From Pseudoduganella danionis (GTDB taxonomy: Bacteria > Pseudomonadota > Gammaproteobacteria > Burkholderiales > Burkholderiaceae_D): a stretch of DNA of 64,000 bases. The notes under the pieces were generated by a model, which did no database searches, was not told where the DNA came from, and worked only from the letters and a program-made list of their open reading frames with translations. A program made the translations under genes and the position numbers. The stretch lies in contig NZ_WNKW01000003.1 of the NCBI RefSeq assembly GCF_009720775.1, positions 498,028 through 562,027 of the forward strand. Reading direction: 5' to 3'. This document shows positions 55,194-64,000 of the stretch, piece after piece (position 1 is the first letter of the stretch; each line of letters starts with the position of its first letter).

Positions 55194-58100
55194 ATGAACA
55201 AGCTGCGCTTAGCGTTCACCACTTTCCTGTCGCTGGCTGCCTTATGTGGCGTCGCGCCGCTGGCACAGGCCGGCCTGACCCAGATTGCGCAAGTGCCGTT
55301 GCTGAACATCTCCGGCACGGGCACCGTCAAGCCCAATCTGATGCTGCTGTTCGATAACTCCGGTTCGATGGACCAGACTTACACGCCGGACTACGTCAAC
55401 GATAATCTCTGCCGCAGCGCTGCCACGCTGCAGGCCGGCGTGACGGCTTGCGCCGTGGGCCACCCGCCGTTCATGAGCCCGGACTTCAACAAGCAGTACT
55501 ACAATCCGGCCATCCGCTATGTGGTACCGGTCAAGGCCGACGGCAGCTACTACCCCGAGCAGAATGCCACCAATACCAGCAACTGGACTTCGGTCACGGG
55601 CGACGGCTTCGGTGCGCGCAAGAACGATATGGCCGGTAACATCGTCACCTCGAACATCAATCTGGTGACCGGCTTCCCCGACCTGAAATGGTGCTCGGGC
55701 GGCAGCTGCCAGTTCAACACTTCGAGCTACACCTATCCCGACGCGACCTACCAGACGGCGACAGCGATTACCACGGGGCCGTATTACTACACCATAGGCG
55801 TAGGGCAGTTCTGCACGGATGAAACCATGAAGACCTGCAAATCGACGGCCGTAGGCGCGACTGCGCCGGCCGGTTATCCTGTGCCCGTCAAGGTGCGCTG
55901 GTGCAGCGACCGTTTGCTGACCCAGTGCCAGGGCAAGCGCGTGGGCAGCTACATCTATCCGGCCTATTCCACGCCTACCGGCGCCGTGGCTTCCTACGGC
56001 ACCATCGCCATCGGCGCTTCCGCAACGGCCAGCTCTCTGACCATTACCAGCGTGGTGGTCAACAGCGCCACCACGATTACCAATGGCACGGTGACAGCAC
56101 CTACCGGCACCAATAGCCTGATCAAGCAGCAGACCATGGCCAGCGCACTGGCGGCCAACATCATTGCCACTTCGGTTAATCTGGGCGCCAGTTCGAGCAA
56201 GCTGTATTACGCCTGCGTGCGTACGCCGACAGGGCAGCCAAGCGTGCCCGCGTGTACCGCTTTTGGTATTACGCTCAGTTCGGAGAATGTGGTGGCCGTG
56301 CTGCCGGTTAGCTGCACGGGCAGTGTCAGCGTGGCCAACTGCCAGCCGCTGACGGACAACTCGCGCGCCGGCTGGGGCCTGGCTGTGACGGCTCCCTCGG
56401 TTGTGACGACGCCATATGCACCCGGTGCGGCCGTGATCACTTTCAGCGGCACGGCCACTTCGTCATCGTTGACCGCCATCCTGAAAAGCCTGAGCTATGC
56501 GGGCACCACGCTGATCGGCGCTTCGTCCGGCAGCAGCCCCGCCTATCTGAGTCTGGGCAAAGGCCGTACGCCCGCGCAGATCGCCAGTTCCGTGGTCAGT
56601 GCCATCGGCACTGCAGGCACCATCAAAGCCTATCTGGGCAACAGCAGCAACTGCCCGAGTGGCTATACCAGTAGCAGCGTCTGTCTGGTCAACTGGGCCG
56701 CGACGGATAATACGGCCAGCATCAGTGCGTTCACCATGGACAATCAGGGCAGCATCAGTTGGAACCGTTCAGCCACCAGCGGCTTTGTAGCGGCTGTAAA
56801 CGATGCGGTTCCTGTCTCCACCAGCGCGCTCTCGGCCGGTTCCGGCGCGCCCAATCCTTTCGTGCGGGTGAATATCGTCAGCGGCCAGACCTATCCGAAA
56901 AGTACCGACCGCACCGACTGTCTGGGCGCCAGTAGCTGTAGCTATAGCGAGGAAATGACCAACTTCGCCAACTGGTATGTGTACTACAAGAGCCGGCTGC
57001 AAATGATGAAGACCTCGGTCGGTATCGCCTTCTCGGCTATCACTTCGAATTACAAGGTCGGTTACGTCAAGCTGTCGAATGCCGGTGCCGGCGGCGCCAT
57101 CGATCTGAAGCCGGCCGATTTTGCCGGTACGGCGCGCGCTAGCTGGTACACGGCGCTGTACAACACCACCACTTCCGGCTCCACGCCGATCCGCACGGCG
57201 ATGGACAATGTGGGGCGCATGTTCGGCAATCTCTCGCCCTACAACTATGCGGCCGGACAGGAAGTAGTGCAGTACCCGTGTCAGCAGAATTTCATGATCC
57301 TCACTACGGATGGTTACTGGAACGGCAGCAGCACTGCCAACGTGACGAATAACGACAACGTGGAAAACGTGGCCCGTTTCTGCACCCAGGCGCGCGGCTG
57401 TGTGGATACGCGCGCCCAGACTCAGCCTTCGATTTCCGACGTGGCGCTGCACTGGTATAACGGCGGTTCCAGCACCGGCACGGTATCGCTGCGGCCTTCG
57501 CTGGAGCCGGATATGAGCAAGCCCGGTTCGGTGCCGGCAGCCGCCGGCGAAAACACCCACTTGCACATGAATACCTACACGCTGGGGCTGGGCGTAGACG
57601 GGGTGATGACTTATGAACCGAACTACGATAGCGCACCCAAGGCCGATGGTGATTTCTACAAGCTGATTACAGGTGCTACTTCGGGCTGTCCGTGGAATAG
57701 CAATGGTGCTTATGTCTGGCCCGATCCCGATACGACCAACACGGCCAGCACCGTGCAGGAGCGGGTGGACGACCTGTGGCATGCCGCCATCAACGGCCAT
57801 GGTAAATACTTCAGCGCGCAGGACCCGAAGGATGTGGTGAGCGGCCTCAGTGAAGCGCTGTCGAATATGCAGGTGCATGTGGGTGCTGCGGCGGCTGCGG
57901 CAACCTCCACGCCCAACATCACACTGACCGATAACGATATCTTCTCCGATACCTTCACCACCGTAAAATGGTTCGGCGAACTGTCCGACCGCAAGATCGA
58001 TAGCACGGACGGCAGTGTCTCCAGTACGGTCACCTGGACTACCAGCGATACGCTGGGCAAAAAGGTTGGCGCCAGCAGCGATACGCGCCGCATCTATATG

Positions 58101-59867
58101 TACAACACGGCAGGCAGCTATGGCGGTACGCCGGACGAATTCCGCTTTGCGAACATGAAGGGGGCGGCGCCGGCATGGTTTGCCAACAAGTGCAGCGCCT
58201 TGCCACAGTGCGCGCTGCTGTCGGCCAGCGACAAGGCGCTGGTGAATGACGGCAGCAATCTGGTCAACTGGCTGCGCGGCCAGCAGCAGTACGCCAACGA
58301 TACGCTGTTCCGCGCCTACAGCATGACCACCAACACGCCGGCTGGCGCCAGCGGCCCTATCCCCATTGTGCTGGGTGATATTGCTTCGTCCAAGCCCGCC
58401 TATGTGCGCGATCCGCGCAATGACTACTCGGATACCGACTACGTCACCTTCAAGGATAACTACGGCAATCCCTCCAGCCCCAACTACCGCAGCGGTGCCG
58501 TGTTCACGGCTGCCAATGACGGCATGCTGCACGCTTTTAACTCTGCCACGGGTGACGAGCTGTGGGCTTACGTGCCGCGCACCACTATGAAGAAGCTGTA
58601 CGGGCTGGCCAGCACCATCTACAGCACCAACCACCAGTTCACGGCCGACGGTTCGCCCGAAGTGGCCGACATCAAGACCTCGGGCGGTAGCTGGCGCACG
58701 GTGCTGGTGGCGGGGCTGAACGGGGGCGGGCGCGGCTACTATGCGCTCGATATCACCGATACCAGCAACCCCAAGCAACTGTGGGAGTTCTGCGCCGACG
58801 CTGCGGTTTGTCCGCTCAGCGATGGTGATCTGGGACTGAGCTTCGGCAATCCCCAGTTTGGGACGCTGGCCAGCGGCCGCTGGGTGGTATTCCTCACCTC
58901 AGGCTATAACAACGTGCCGGGTTCGGATGGTGTGGGCAGCGGTAATGGCAAAGGCTATCTGTATGTGCTGGATGCTTATACGGGCGAGCTGCTCAACAAG
59001 ATCACCACCAATTCCGGCGATACCACCACGCCTTCGGGACTGGCCAAGATCTCGGCCATCAGCGCCGATCCCGGTGCCGACCCGCGCGTCAACTACATCT
59101 ATGGCGGCGATAATCAGGGCCAGATGTGGCGCTTCGACCTGACTGCATCGAGCGGCGCAATTACCGTCAAGCTGCTCGGCGATGCCGGCGCAACCAAGCC
59201 GATTACTACGCGGCCCGACGTGACCATGTGCGCCGTGCCTGTGCAGACGGAAGTCAACGGCGTCACCGTCAACAGCACGGCCGGCGTGCGCGTGGTGCTG
59301 TTTGGTACGGGCCGTTTGCTTGATGTGCCCGATACCACGGATACCTCGATCCAGAGCCTGTATCTGCTCAAGGATGGCGGCAGCACGATAGCCGATATCC
59401 GTGGCGCCACCATGGTCAAGCAGACCCTGAGCGCGCTGGGCTCGGGCAGCAATATCAACACTTACCAGATCACCAGCAATCCGGTCGATCTGACCCAGAA
59501 GGATGGCTGGTATTTCGACTGGGCGCTGAATGCAGGCGAGCGGATGAATCTGGACCCGCAGATCGTCAGCGGGGTGGCCAATGTGGTGACCAATCTGCCC
59601 ACGTCCTCGTCGGCCTGCTCGGTGGGCGGCTCCAGCAATCTGTATCAGGTGAACGTGTGCAATGGGCAGGCTATCGGCAGCCATCCGGTTGGATTGACGC
59701 TGTCGAATACTTCGGCGGCAGTGGGCTTCATCATCATCCGCCTGCCTAATGGCCAGTTGAAAATGGTGACCACGCTGGCTGACGGCAGCAACAAGACTTC
59801 GCCCTTGTCGGAACAGATCTCGGCCGATGCCCACCGCAGCGGCTGGCGCCGGGTGAAAGGCGAATAG
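55194..59867 (+). CDS. PilY1-type pilus tip adhesin
   Basis: This 1557-residue secreted protein has a signal peptide ending LAQA, a von Willebrand A-like metal site D54-N-S56-G-S58-M near the mature N-terminus and a C-terminal PilY1/PilC beta-propeller (about 1060-1520; FTAANDGMLHAFN, GLNGGGRGYYALDI, NYIYGGDNQGQMW). Two related serine/threonine-rich modules (about 265-395 and 405-520) interrupt the vWA-like region. ATG 55194 has GGAT six bases upstream; ATG 55182 is in frame. PilY1 forms the pilus tip with the minor pilins and acts in adhesion and surface sensing. Confidence 0.9.
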   Translation: MNKLRLAFTTFLSLAALCGVAPLAQAGLTQIAQVPLLNISGTGTVKPNLMLLFDNSGSMDQTYTPDYVNDNLCRSAATLQAGVTACAVGHPPFMSPDFNKQYYNPAIRYVVPVKADGSYYPEQNATNTSNWTSVTGDGFGARKNDMAGNIVTSNINLVTGFPDLKWCSGGSCQFNTSSYTYPDATYQTATAITTGPYYYTIGVGQFCTDETMKTCKSTAVGATAPAGYPVPVKVRWCSDRLLTQCQGKRVGSYIYPAYSTPTGAVASYGTIAIGASATASSLTITSVVVNSATTITNGTVTAPTGTNSLIKQQTMASALAANIIATSVNLGASSSKLYYACVRTPTGQPSVPACTAFGITLSSENVVAVLPVSCTGSVSVANCQPLTDNSRAGWGLAVTAPSVVTTPYAPGAAVITFSGTATSSSLTAILKSLSYAGTTLIGASSGSSPAYLSLGKGRTPAQIASSVVSAIGTAGTIKAYLGNSSNCPSGYTSSSVCLVNWAATDNTASISAFTMDNQGSISWNRSATSGFVAAVNDAVPVSTSALSAGSGAPNPFVRVNIVSGQTYPKSTDRTDCLGASSCSYSEEMTNFANWYVYYKSRLQMMKTSVGIAFSAITSNYKVGYVKLSNAGAGGAIDLKPADFAGTARASWYTALYNTTTSGSTPIRTAMDNVGRMFGNLSPYNYAAGQEVVQYPCQQNFMILTTDGYWNGSSTANVTNNDNVENVARFCTQARGCVDTRAQTQPSISDVALHWYNGGSSTGTVSLRPSLEPDMSKPGSVPAAAGENTHLHMNTYTLGLGVDGVMTYEPNYDSAPKADGDFYKLITGATSGCPWNSNGAYVWPDPDTTNTASTVQERVDDLWHAAINGHGKYFSAQDPKDVVSGLSEALSNMQVHVGAAAAAATSTPNITLTDNDIFSDTFTTVKWFGELSDRKIDSTDGSVSSTVTWTTSDTLGKKVGASSDTRRIYMYNTAGSYGGTPDEFRFANMKGAAPAWFANKCSALPQCALLSASDKALVNDGSNLVNWLRGQQQYANDTLFRAYSMTTNTPAGASGPIPIVLGDIASSKPAYVRDPRNDYSDTDYVTFKDNYGNPSSPNYRSGAVFTAANDGMLHAFNSATGDELWAYVPRTTMKKLYGLASTIYSTNHQFTADGSPEVADIKTSGGSWRTVLVAGLNGGGRGYYALDITDTSNPKQLWEFCADAAVCPLSDGDLGLSFGNPQFGTLASGRWVVFLTSGYNNVPGSDGVGSGNGKGYLYVLDAYTGELLNKITTNSGDTTTPSGLAKISAISADPGADPRVNYIYGGDNQGQMWRFDLTASSGAITVKLLGDAGATKPITTRPDVTMCAVPVQTEVNGVTVNSTAGVRVVLFGTGRLLDVPDTTDTSIQSLYLLKDGGSTIADIRGATMVKQTLSALGSGSNINTYQITSNPVDLTQKDGWYFDWALNAGERMNLDPQIVSGVANVVTNLPTSSSACSVGGSSNLYQVNVCNGQAIGSHPVGLTLSNTSAAVGFIIIRLPNGQLKMVTTLADGSNKTSPLSEQISADAHRSGWRRVKGE

Positions 59868-59979
59868 CCGGCAGCCAGCAGGATGGGCAGCAGCTCCCGT
59901 GCGGGGAAACAAATCACCGATAGGGACGAAGTTCCGGTAAAATCGAGGGTTTTGCAGAACCGCACCAGATTACGTACAA

Positions 59980-61647
59980 ATGTCCAACGATATCGAAAAT
60001 GTAAGCCCCGAGCCCGCTGACGAACAAGTGGTCGTCACCAGCTCCAAAACGCCGGCGCTGATCGCCCGCGAAGTGCAGCGCCGCCGTACTTTCGGCATTA
60101 TTTCTCACCCGGATGCGGGTAAGACCACGCTGACCGAAAAGCTGCTGCTGTTCTCGGGTGCGATCCAGATGGCCGGTACCGTCAAGGCCCGCAAGAGCGG
60201 CCGCCACGCCACCTCGGACTGGATGGAGATCGAGAAGCAGCGCGGCATTTCCGTGGCTTCCTCGGTGATGCAGTTCGAATTCCGCGATCACGTGGTCAAC
60301 CTGCTCGACACCCCGGGCCACCAGGACTTCTCGGAAGATACCTACCGCGTGCTGACGGCGGTGGACTCGGCGCTGATGGTGATCGATGCGGCCAAAGGTG
60401 TGGAAGCCCAGACCATCAAGCTGCTCGACGTCTGCCGTATGCGCAATACGCCTATTGTCACCTTCATGAACAAGCTGGACCGCGAAACCCGCGACCCGTT
60501 GGAACTGCTGGACGAGCTGGAATCGGTCCTGAAGATCAAGTGCGCGCCCGTGACCTGGCCTATCGGCATGGGCAAGAACTTCCGCGGTGTGTACCACCTG
60601 CTCAACGACGAGATCATGCTGTTCAAGGCCGGTGAAGAGAAGGCCGACGGTGCTTTCGAAATCATCAAGGGCATTGATAACCCGCGCCTGCAGGAGATGT
60701 TCCCGCTCGAGATGGATCAGCTGCGCATGGAAGTAGAACTCGTGCATGGCGCTTCCAATCCCTTCGATCTGGAGCAGTTCCTGGCCGGTATCCAGACCCC
60801 CGTGTTCTTCGGCTCCGCCATCAACAACTTCGGCGTACGCGAAATTCTGTCGGCTCTGGTGGACTGGGCGCCGGCACCGCGCGCACGCGATGCCACGGTA
60901 CGCGCCGTCGCGCCGACCGAGACGCCGTTCTCCGGCTTCGTGTTCAAGATCCAGGCCAATATGGATCCGGCGCACCGCGACCGTATCGCCTTCCTGCGCG
61001 TCTGCTCGGGCCGTTTCGAGCGCGGCATGAAGGTCAAGCATCTGCGTCTGGGCCGCGAAATCAAGGTGTCGTCGGTGGTGACCTTCATGGCATCCTCGCG
61101 CGAACAGGTGGAAGAGGCTTACGCCGGCGACATTATCGGCCTGCCTAACCACGGCAATATGCAGATCGGCGACTCGTTCTCCGAAGGCGAAATGCTGACC
61201 TTTACCGGCATTCCGTACTTCGCGCCGGACTTCTTCCGCTCCGTGCGCATTCTGAACCCGCTGAAAATCAAGCAGCTGCACAAAGGCTTGCAGCAGCTGG
61301 GCGAAGAGGGCGCGGTACAGGTGTTCAAGCCGGTGCAGGGCGGCGAGCTGGTACTGGGCGCGGTCGGTGTGCTGCAGTTCGAGGTGGTGGCCAGCCGTCT
61401 GAAAAACGAGTACGGTGTGGAAGCCGTGTTCGAAGGCACCAGCATCAGCAGCGCACGCTGGATTTCCAGCGACGATAAGAAGGCCCTGTCCGACTTCGAA
61501 AACTCGCTGGGCCACAATGTGGCTTACGATGCAGCTGGTAATATGGCCTATCTGGCTACCTCCAGCGTCAACCTGCGCCTGACCGAAGAGCGCTGGCCCA
61601 AGCTGAAGTTCCACGCCACCCGCGAGCACTCGGCCAAACTGGTCTAA
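59980..61647 (+). CDS. prfC: Peptide chain release factor 3
   Basis: This 555-residue translational GTPase removes RF1 and RF2 from the ribosome. The G1 loop [20 protein letters not shown]2/switch I ([12 protein letters not shown]), G3 DTPGHQDF, G4 NKLD and the C-terminal SARWIS segment are typical of RF3. It follows the pilus operon by 112 bp with no obvious terminator. A hairpin with a long stem follows the stop. Confidence 0.97.
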   Translation: MSNDIENVSPEPADEQVVVTSSKTPALIAREVQRRRTFGIISHPDAGKTTLTEKLLLFSGAIQMAGTVKARKSGRHATSDWMEIEKQRGISVASSVMQFEFRDHVVNLLDTPGHQDFSEDTYRVLTAVDSALMVIDAAKGVEAQTIKLLDVCRMRNTPIVTFMNKLDRETRDPLELLDELESVLKIKCAPVTWPIGMGKNFRGVYHLLNDEIMLFKAGEEKADGAFEIIKGIDNPRLQEMFPLEMDQLRMEVELVHGASNPFDLEQFLAGIQTPVFFGSAINNFGVREILSALVDWAPAPRARDATVRAVAPTETPFSGFVFKIQANMDPAHRDRIAFLRVCSGRFERGMKVKHLRLGREIKVSSVVTFMASSREQVEEAYAGDIIGLPNHGNMQIGDSFSEGEMLTFTGIPYFAPDFFRSVRILNPLKIKQLHKGLQQLGEEGAVQVFKPVQGGELVLGAVGVLQFEVVASRLKNEYGVEAVFEGTSISSARWISSDDKKALSDFENSLGHNVAYDAAGNMAYLATSSVNLRLTEERWPKLKFHATREHSAKLV

Positions 61648-61655
61648 GTCTCTCT

Positions 61656-61683
61656 CTGCGATGGCAGCAGTCTGCCATCGCAG
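61656..61683 (+). terminator. Hairpin after prfC
   Basis: CTGCGATGGCAG and CTGCCATCGCAG form a 12-bp inverted repeat around CAGT, nine bases after the prfC stop. It lacks a T-tract, so it may act as a weak or rho-assisted terminator. Confidence 0.5.
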
Positions 61684-61836
61684 CATCTGTAGCGCCGTCC
61701 GGCCTTGCCGGCTGCCGCGTCGGAATCTTCCTCCGTCCTATCCGTAAAAGCTGCATTACTGAAGTGCTTGATTAATCGCAAGATTGCATCGAGGCATGGG
61801 CAGTATCGTATGGCATCTTTGCTGTCGGAGGACACC

Positions 61837-62292
61837 ATGCGTGCTGTATTTGTCACCCTGCTTGCCGCTAGCCAGCTGGCACTGGCCGCGCCCAGCGAGC
61901 GCGACGCGATGGCGCTGGCCGTCAAGGGCGCCCGCTATATGCAGGAGCATGGCAAGTATGCCCTGATCGCCTGCATCAACCGCAAAGATCCCGCATTCAA
62001 TCAGGGTACGCTCTACCTCGCCATGCGCGACCTGAACGGCATCACCATCGCCCATCCCACCACCGCCCTGATCGGCAAGAACCTGCTCGATGTGCCTGAT
62101 GCGGACGGCAAGCTATTCCGCCACGAGATGCTGGCGCTGGCGCGCGGCAAAGGCAGCGGCTGGGTCGACTACAAATTCCTCAACCCCAGAACGGGCAAGG
62201 TGGAAGCCAAGACTACCTATGTGTTGCGGGTGGATGATGTGGCGCTGGAAGCAGGCGTCTACAAGCACGAGGACGGTGCGGGCCAGCACTGA
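61837..62292 (+). CDS. Secreted single-Cache domain protein
   Basis: This 151-residue periplasmic protein has a signal peptide (MRAVFVTLLAASQLALA) and a small Cache fold: YLAMRDLNGITIAHPTTALIG, NLLDVPDADGKLF, GSGWVDYKFLNPRTGKVE and the YVLRVDDV segment. This domain binds small ligands in chemoreceptors and kinases; here it stands alone. ATG 61837 is supported by GGAGGACACC. The next gene, 68 bp on, is a chemoreceptor-like protein, so the Cache protein may present a ligand to it; this is inference. Confidence 0.83.
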   Translation: MRAVFVTLLAASQLALAAPSERDAMALAVKGARYMQEHGKYALIACINRKDPAFNQGTLYLAMRDLNGITIAHPTTALIGKNLLDVPDADGKLFRHEMLALARGKGSGWVDYKFLNPRTGKVEAKTTYVLRVDDVALEAGVYKHEDGAGQH

Positions 62293-62360
62293 GTCTGGCG
62301 CTGCTCGCCTCATGATTTCGCCGGTATTGAGCCAATAATAAGCAAGCCACGAGAGGGACT

Positions 62361-63431
62361 ATGTTAAGCAAACTGCGGATAGGGCCGAAACTGCTGCTGG
62401 CACCGGGGGTGGTGCTGATACTGCTGCTGGTGCTGTCGATAGGCGCGTATGCGGGACTGCTGCGCCAGCACCAGCGGCTGGAGGAAATGGTGCAGCTGCG
62501 CGCCGTGCGGCTGAAGGCGGCCGATGATCTGGTGATCAGTGCCCACAAGGCGCACGCCGAAGCCTACCAGCTACTGACATGGATAAACGCCAGTTTCTCG
62601 ACGGCGCGGGTGGATGCGCTGCTGCGCGAACTGCATGCGCGCCATGCGGTGCTCGATAGCCAGTTTGCCCGGCTCGAAATGAACACTCAAAACCAGCCGG
62701 CCGAGCAGCGCTATGTGGCGCAGTCGCAGGCGGCGTATGGGCTGTATGTGAAAGCCGTGGCCGATGTGATTGAGCTGAGCATGGCCGATCATTCGATGGC
62801 GGCCAACGCCATGTCCAAGGCCGAGCGCAGTTTCGACGTGGTGGCGCAACGGCTCGACGAACTGGCACGGCTGGAGCAGAGCCTCAGCGTGAACGCGTAT
62901 GCACTTGCCGAGAGCGAGTTCGCCACCTTGAAAACCACGATGCCGCTGCTGGTAGCCGTGTCGATTGCCTTATCGCTGCTGGTGTCGTTGCAGGTACGGC
63001 GTGCGTTGCTGCGCGAGCTGCACGATATCGGCAGCACCGCCAGCAATCTGGCGCAGGGCAATCTGACGGTGCAGCAGCGCAGCTATGGGCGCGACGAGAT
63101 TGCCGAAACGGCGCGCACACTGGATGGCAGCATACGCAATCTGAACGCCACGCTCAGGAATATCTTGAGCTCCGCGCAAACCATAGGTAGCGCTTCGCGC
63201 ATGATCGCGGCCGGCACGGCGGACCTGCACATCAACGGGCTCGATAACGCCACCCAGCAAAAACTGGCGCTGGTGGAGCAGGCCGCCATGGCGGCCAGCA
63301 GCCTGCAGCAGCAGGCGGTCGATCTGTCCGAGGCTGTGGCCAAATTCAAGCTGGACGACTACACGCCGGCCGATCCGCCCGGCGCTCCGGAGCGCAACAG
63401 CCGCAAGCATCTGAGTGCTGTGCGCAACTGA
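62361..63431 (+). CDS. Chemoreceptor-like protein lacking the signalling hairpin
   Basis: This 356-residue protein has TM1 (about 11-33), a periplasmic helical sensor (34-192), TM2 (193-211), HAMP (about 212-265) and a cytoplasmic stub. The stub joins the start of an MCP signalling domain (LRNILSSAQTIGSASRMIAA) to its end (LALVEQAAMAASSLQQQAVD, then AVAKFKL) near residue 300. The roughly 200 residues that form the CheA/CheW-binding hairpin tip and methylation helices are absent, in frame and without a stop. It therefore should not signal through CheA. AGGGACT precedes the ATG. Confidence 0.85.
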   Translation: MLSKLRIGPKLLLAPGVVLILLLVLSIGAYAGLLRQHQRLEEMVQLRAVRLKAADDLVISAHKAHAEAYQLLTWINASFSTARVDALLRELHARHAVLDSQFARLEMNTQNQPAEQRYVAQSQAAYGLYVKAVADVIELSMADHSMAANAMSKAERSFDVVAQRLDELARLEQSLSVNAYALAESEFATLKTTMPLLVAVSIALSLLVSLQVRRALLRELHDIGSTASNLAQGNLTVQQRSYGRDEIAETARTLDGSIRNLNATLRNILSSAQTIGSASRMIAAGTADLHINGLDNATQQKLALVEQAAMAASSLQQQAVDLSEAVAKFKLDDYTPADPPGAPERNSRKHLSAVRN

Positions 63432-63437
63432 AGCTGG

Positions 63438-63851
63438 CTAGGCCCGTAGCGGTTTCCAGCGGTCGCCGGGCTGCTGCAGGTATCTGGCGTACACATAGCG
63501 CCACGGCATGGCCAGCGGGATAATGATGACGCCGGCGCATTCATACAGCGTGCTGATGGTTGCTTCATCAATCTGGCCGGAACGCCATGCGGGCAGGGCT
63601 ATGGCCAGCATCCAGATGACTTTCCACATCAGTTCCCACATCAGCACGGGCAGCATCTGCAACGGATAACGCAGGCCCAGTATGCACAGCAGGCTGAAAG
63701 CGGTCAGCATGCAGCGGACTACGCCGGTGGATAGCGTCCATGGTTGGGCATGGTGCAGCACGCCCGGCCAGACCACCACGGCCAGACCGCAGCTGATAAT
63801 CAGGTAGACAAGGCGCAGCAGGTACAGTCTTACGGTGGATACTTCTGGCAT
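63438..63851 (-). CDS. Small membrane protein of unknown function
   Basis: This 137-residue protein has four predicted hydrophobic segments (about 8-28, 44-66, 73-90 and 104-118) and no recognised domain. It contains WELMWKVIWMLAIALP and a short basic C-terminus. It is convergent with the chemoreceptor-like gene (6 bp gap) and follows a coiled-coil gene by 21 bp on the same strand, so they may form an operon. I do not recognise it. Confidence 0.6.
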   Translation of the reverse strand: MPEVSTVRLYLLRLVYLIISCGLAVVVWPGVLHHAQPWTLSTGVVRCMLTAFSLLCILGLRYPLQMLPVLMWELMWKVIWMLAIALPAWRSGQIDEATISTLYECAGVIIIPLAMPWRYVYARYLQQPGDRWKPLRA

Positions 63852-63872
63852 GGTGGGCTCCCGCTCAGGTGA

Positions 63873-64000
63873 TTATTCGACTTGCTTGAGGACTTGCTCG
63901 ATGGCGGCGATACGTGTTTTCAGGTCGGCCAGATCGGCCTTCATGCCGCTCAGTGACTGTGCCGTGCTGCTCTGGGCATCGAGTGCCTGCTGTGCCATGG
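63873..64000 (-). CDS. Coiled-coil protein, C-terminal end (partial at window edge)
   Basis: The minus-strand frame enters from the right edge and ends with TAA at 63873-63875. The last 41 residues (SGMKADLADLKTRIAAIEQV and KQVE at the end) show a heptad pattern typical of a coiled coil. An ATG at 63998 is at the edge and could be the start, but the gene most likely extends beyond the window. It precedes the small membrane protein gene by 21 bp. Confidence 0.5.
   Translation of the reverse strand, partial: MAQQALDAQSSTAQSLSGMKADLADLKTRIAAIEQVLKQVE

Noticed and set aside
56769..58778. 669-residue minus-strand frame opposite pilY1
   Set aside because: No domain or ribosome site; pilY1 motifs occupy the plus strand.

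Overview
The window reads as chromosomal DNA of a betaproteobacterium, most likely of the family Oxalobacteraceae (Massilia, Duganella or Janthinobacterium type). This is inferred from high GC coding sequence, the order relA, tRNA-Val, thrS, infC, rpmI, rplT, pheS, pheT, ihfA, merR, the recC-recB-recD order, a PEP-CTERM sorted protein, ETF-ubiquinone oxidoreductase, and many c-di-GMP and two-component proteins. No phage, integrase, transposase or CRISPR array was seen. The species cannot be fixed from the sequence alone.

Layout. 1-3226: tail of a glutathione S-transferase and a CHASE/PAS hybrid sensor kinase. 3254-12370: recCBD operon with overlapping genes. 12382-14605 (minus): a PBP7-type endopeptidase and a sulfate-binding protein. 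14904-22323: acetyltransferase, class II amidotransferase, a degenerate EAL protein, a DUF882/MepK-type peptidase, a small unknown protein, a cystine-type ABC binding protein and permease, and a PAS-GGDEF-EAL protein. 22414-33517: oxidative and ketone-body metabolism (ETF-QO, SDR, a PAS-LuxR regulator, scoAB, dctA, bdhA, alpha/beta hydrolase) with a large PEP-CTERM repeat protein inside it.

33582-36201 holds ridA and relA. 36317-37892 (minus) is a cation-efflux gene overlapping a chloramphenicol-acetyltransferase-like gene. Two identical tRNA-Val genes follow, then the translation block thrS-infC-rpmI-rplT-pheST-ihfA-merR, divided by terminator-like hairpins. 46471-51792 is signalling: a NarL/NarX-like pair, a Crp/Fnr regulator and an OmpR-type two-component pair. 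51902-59867 is a type IV pilus tip operon (PilE-like pilin, FimT, PilV, PilW, PilX, PilY1). 59980-64000 has prfC, a Cache protein, a chemoreceptor without its signalling hairpin, a small membrane protein and a coiled-coil protein cut by the window edge.

Functional links. BdhA and ScoAB together convert 3-hydroxybutyrate to acetoacetyl-CoA, and DctA imports C4 acids. RelA, tRNA-Val, ThrRS, PheRS, IF3, L35 and L20 form a translation and stringent-response neighbourhood. The pilus operon follows a two-component system. The most unusual items are the two copies of a long palindromic repeat at convergent gene ends (22333 and 36204), the hairpin-less chemoreceptor, two EAL domains with substituted catalytic positions, C33 in both tRNA-Val genes, and non-ATG initiation at infC (ATA) and possibly ihfA (ATT).
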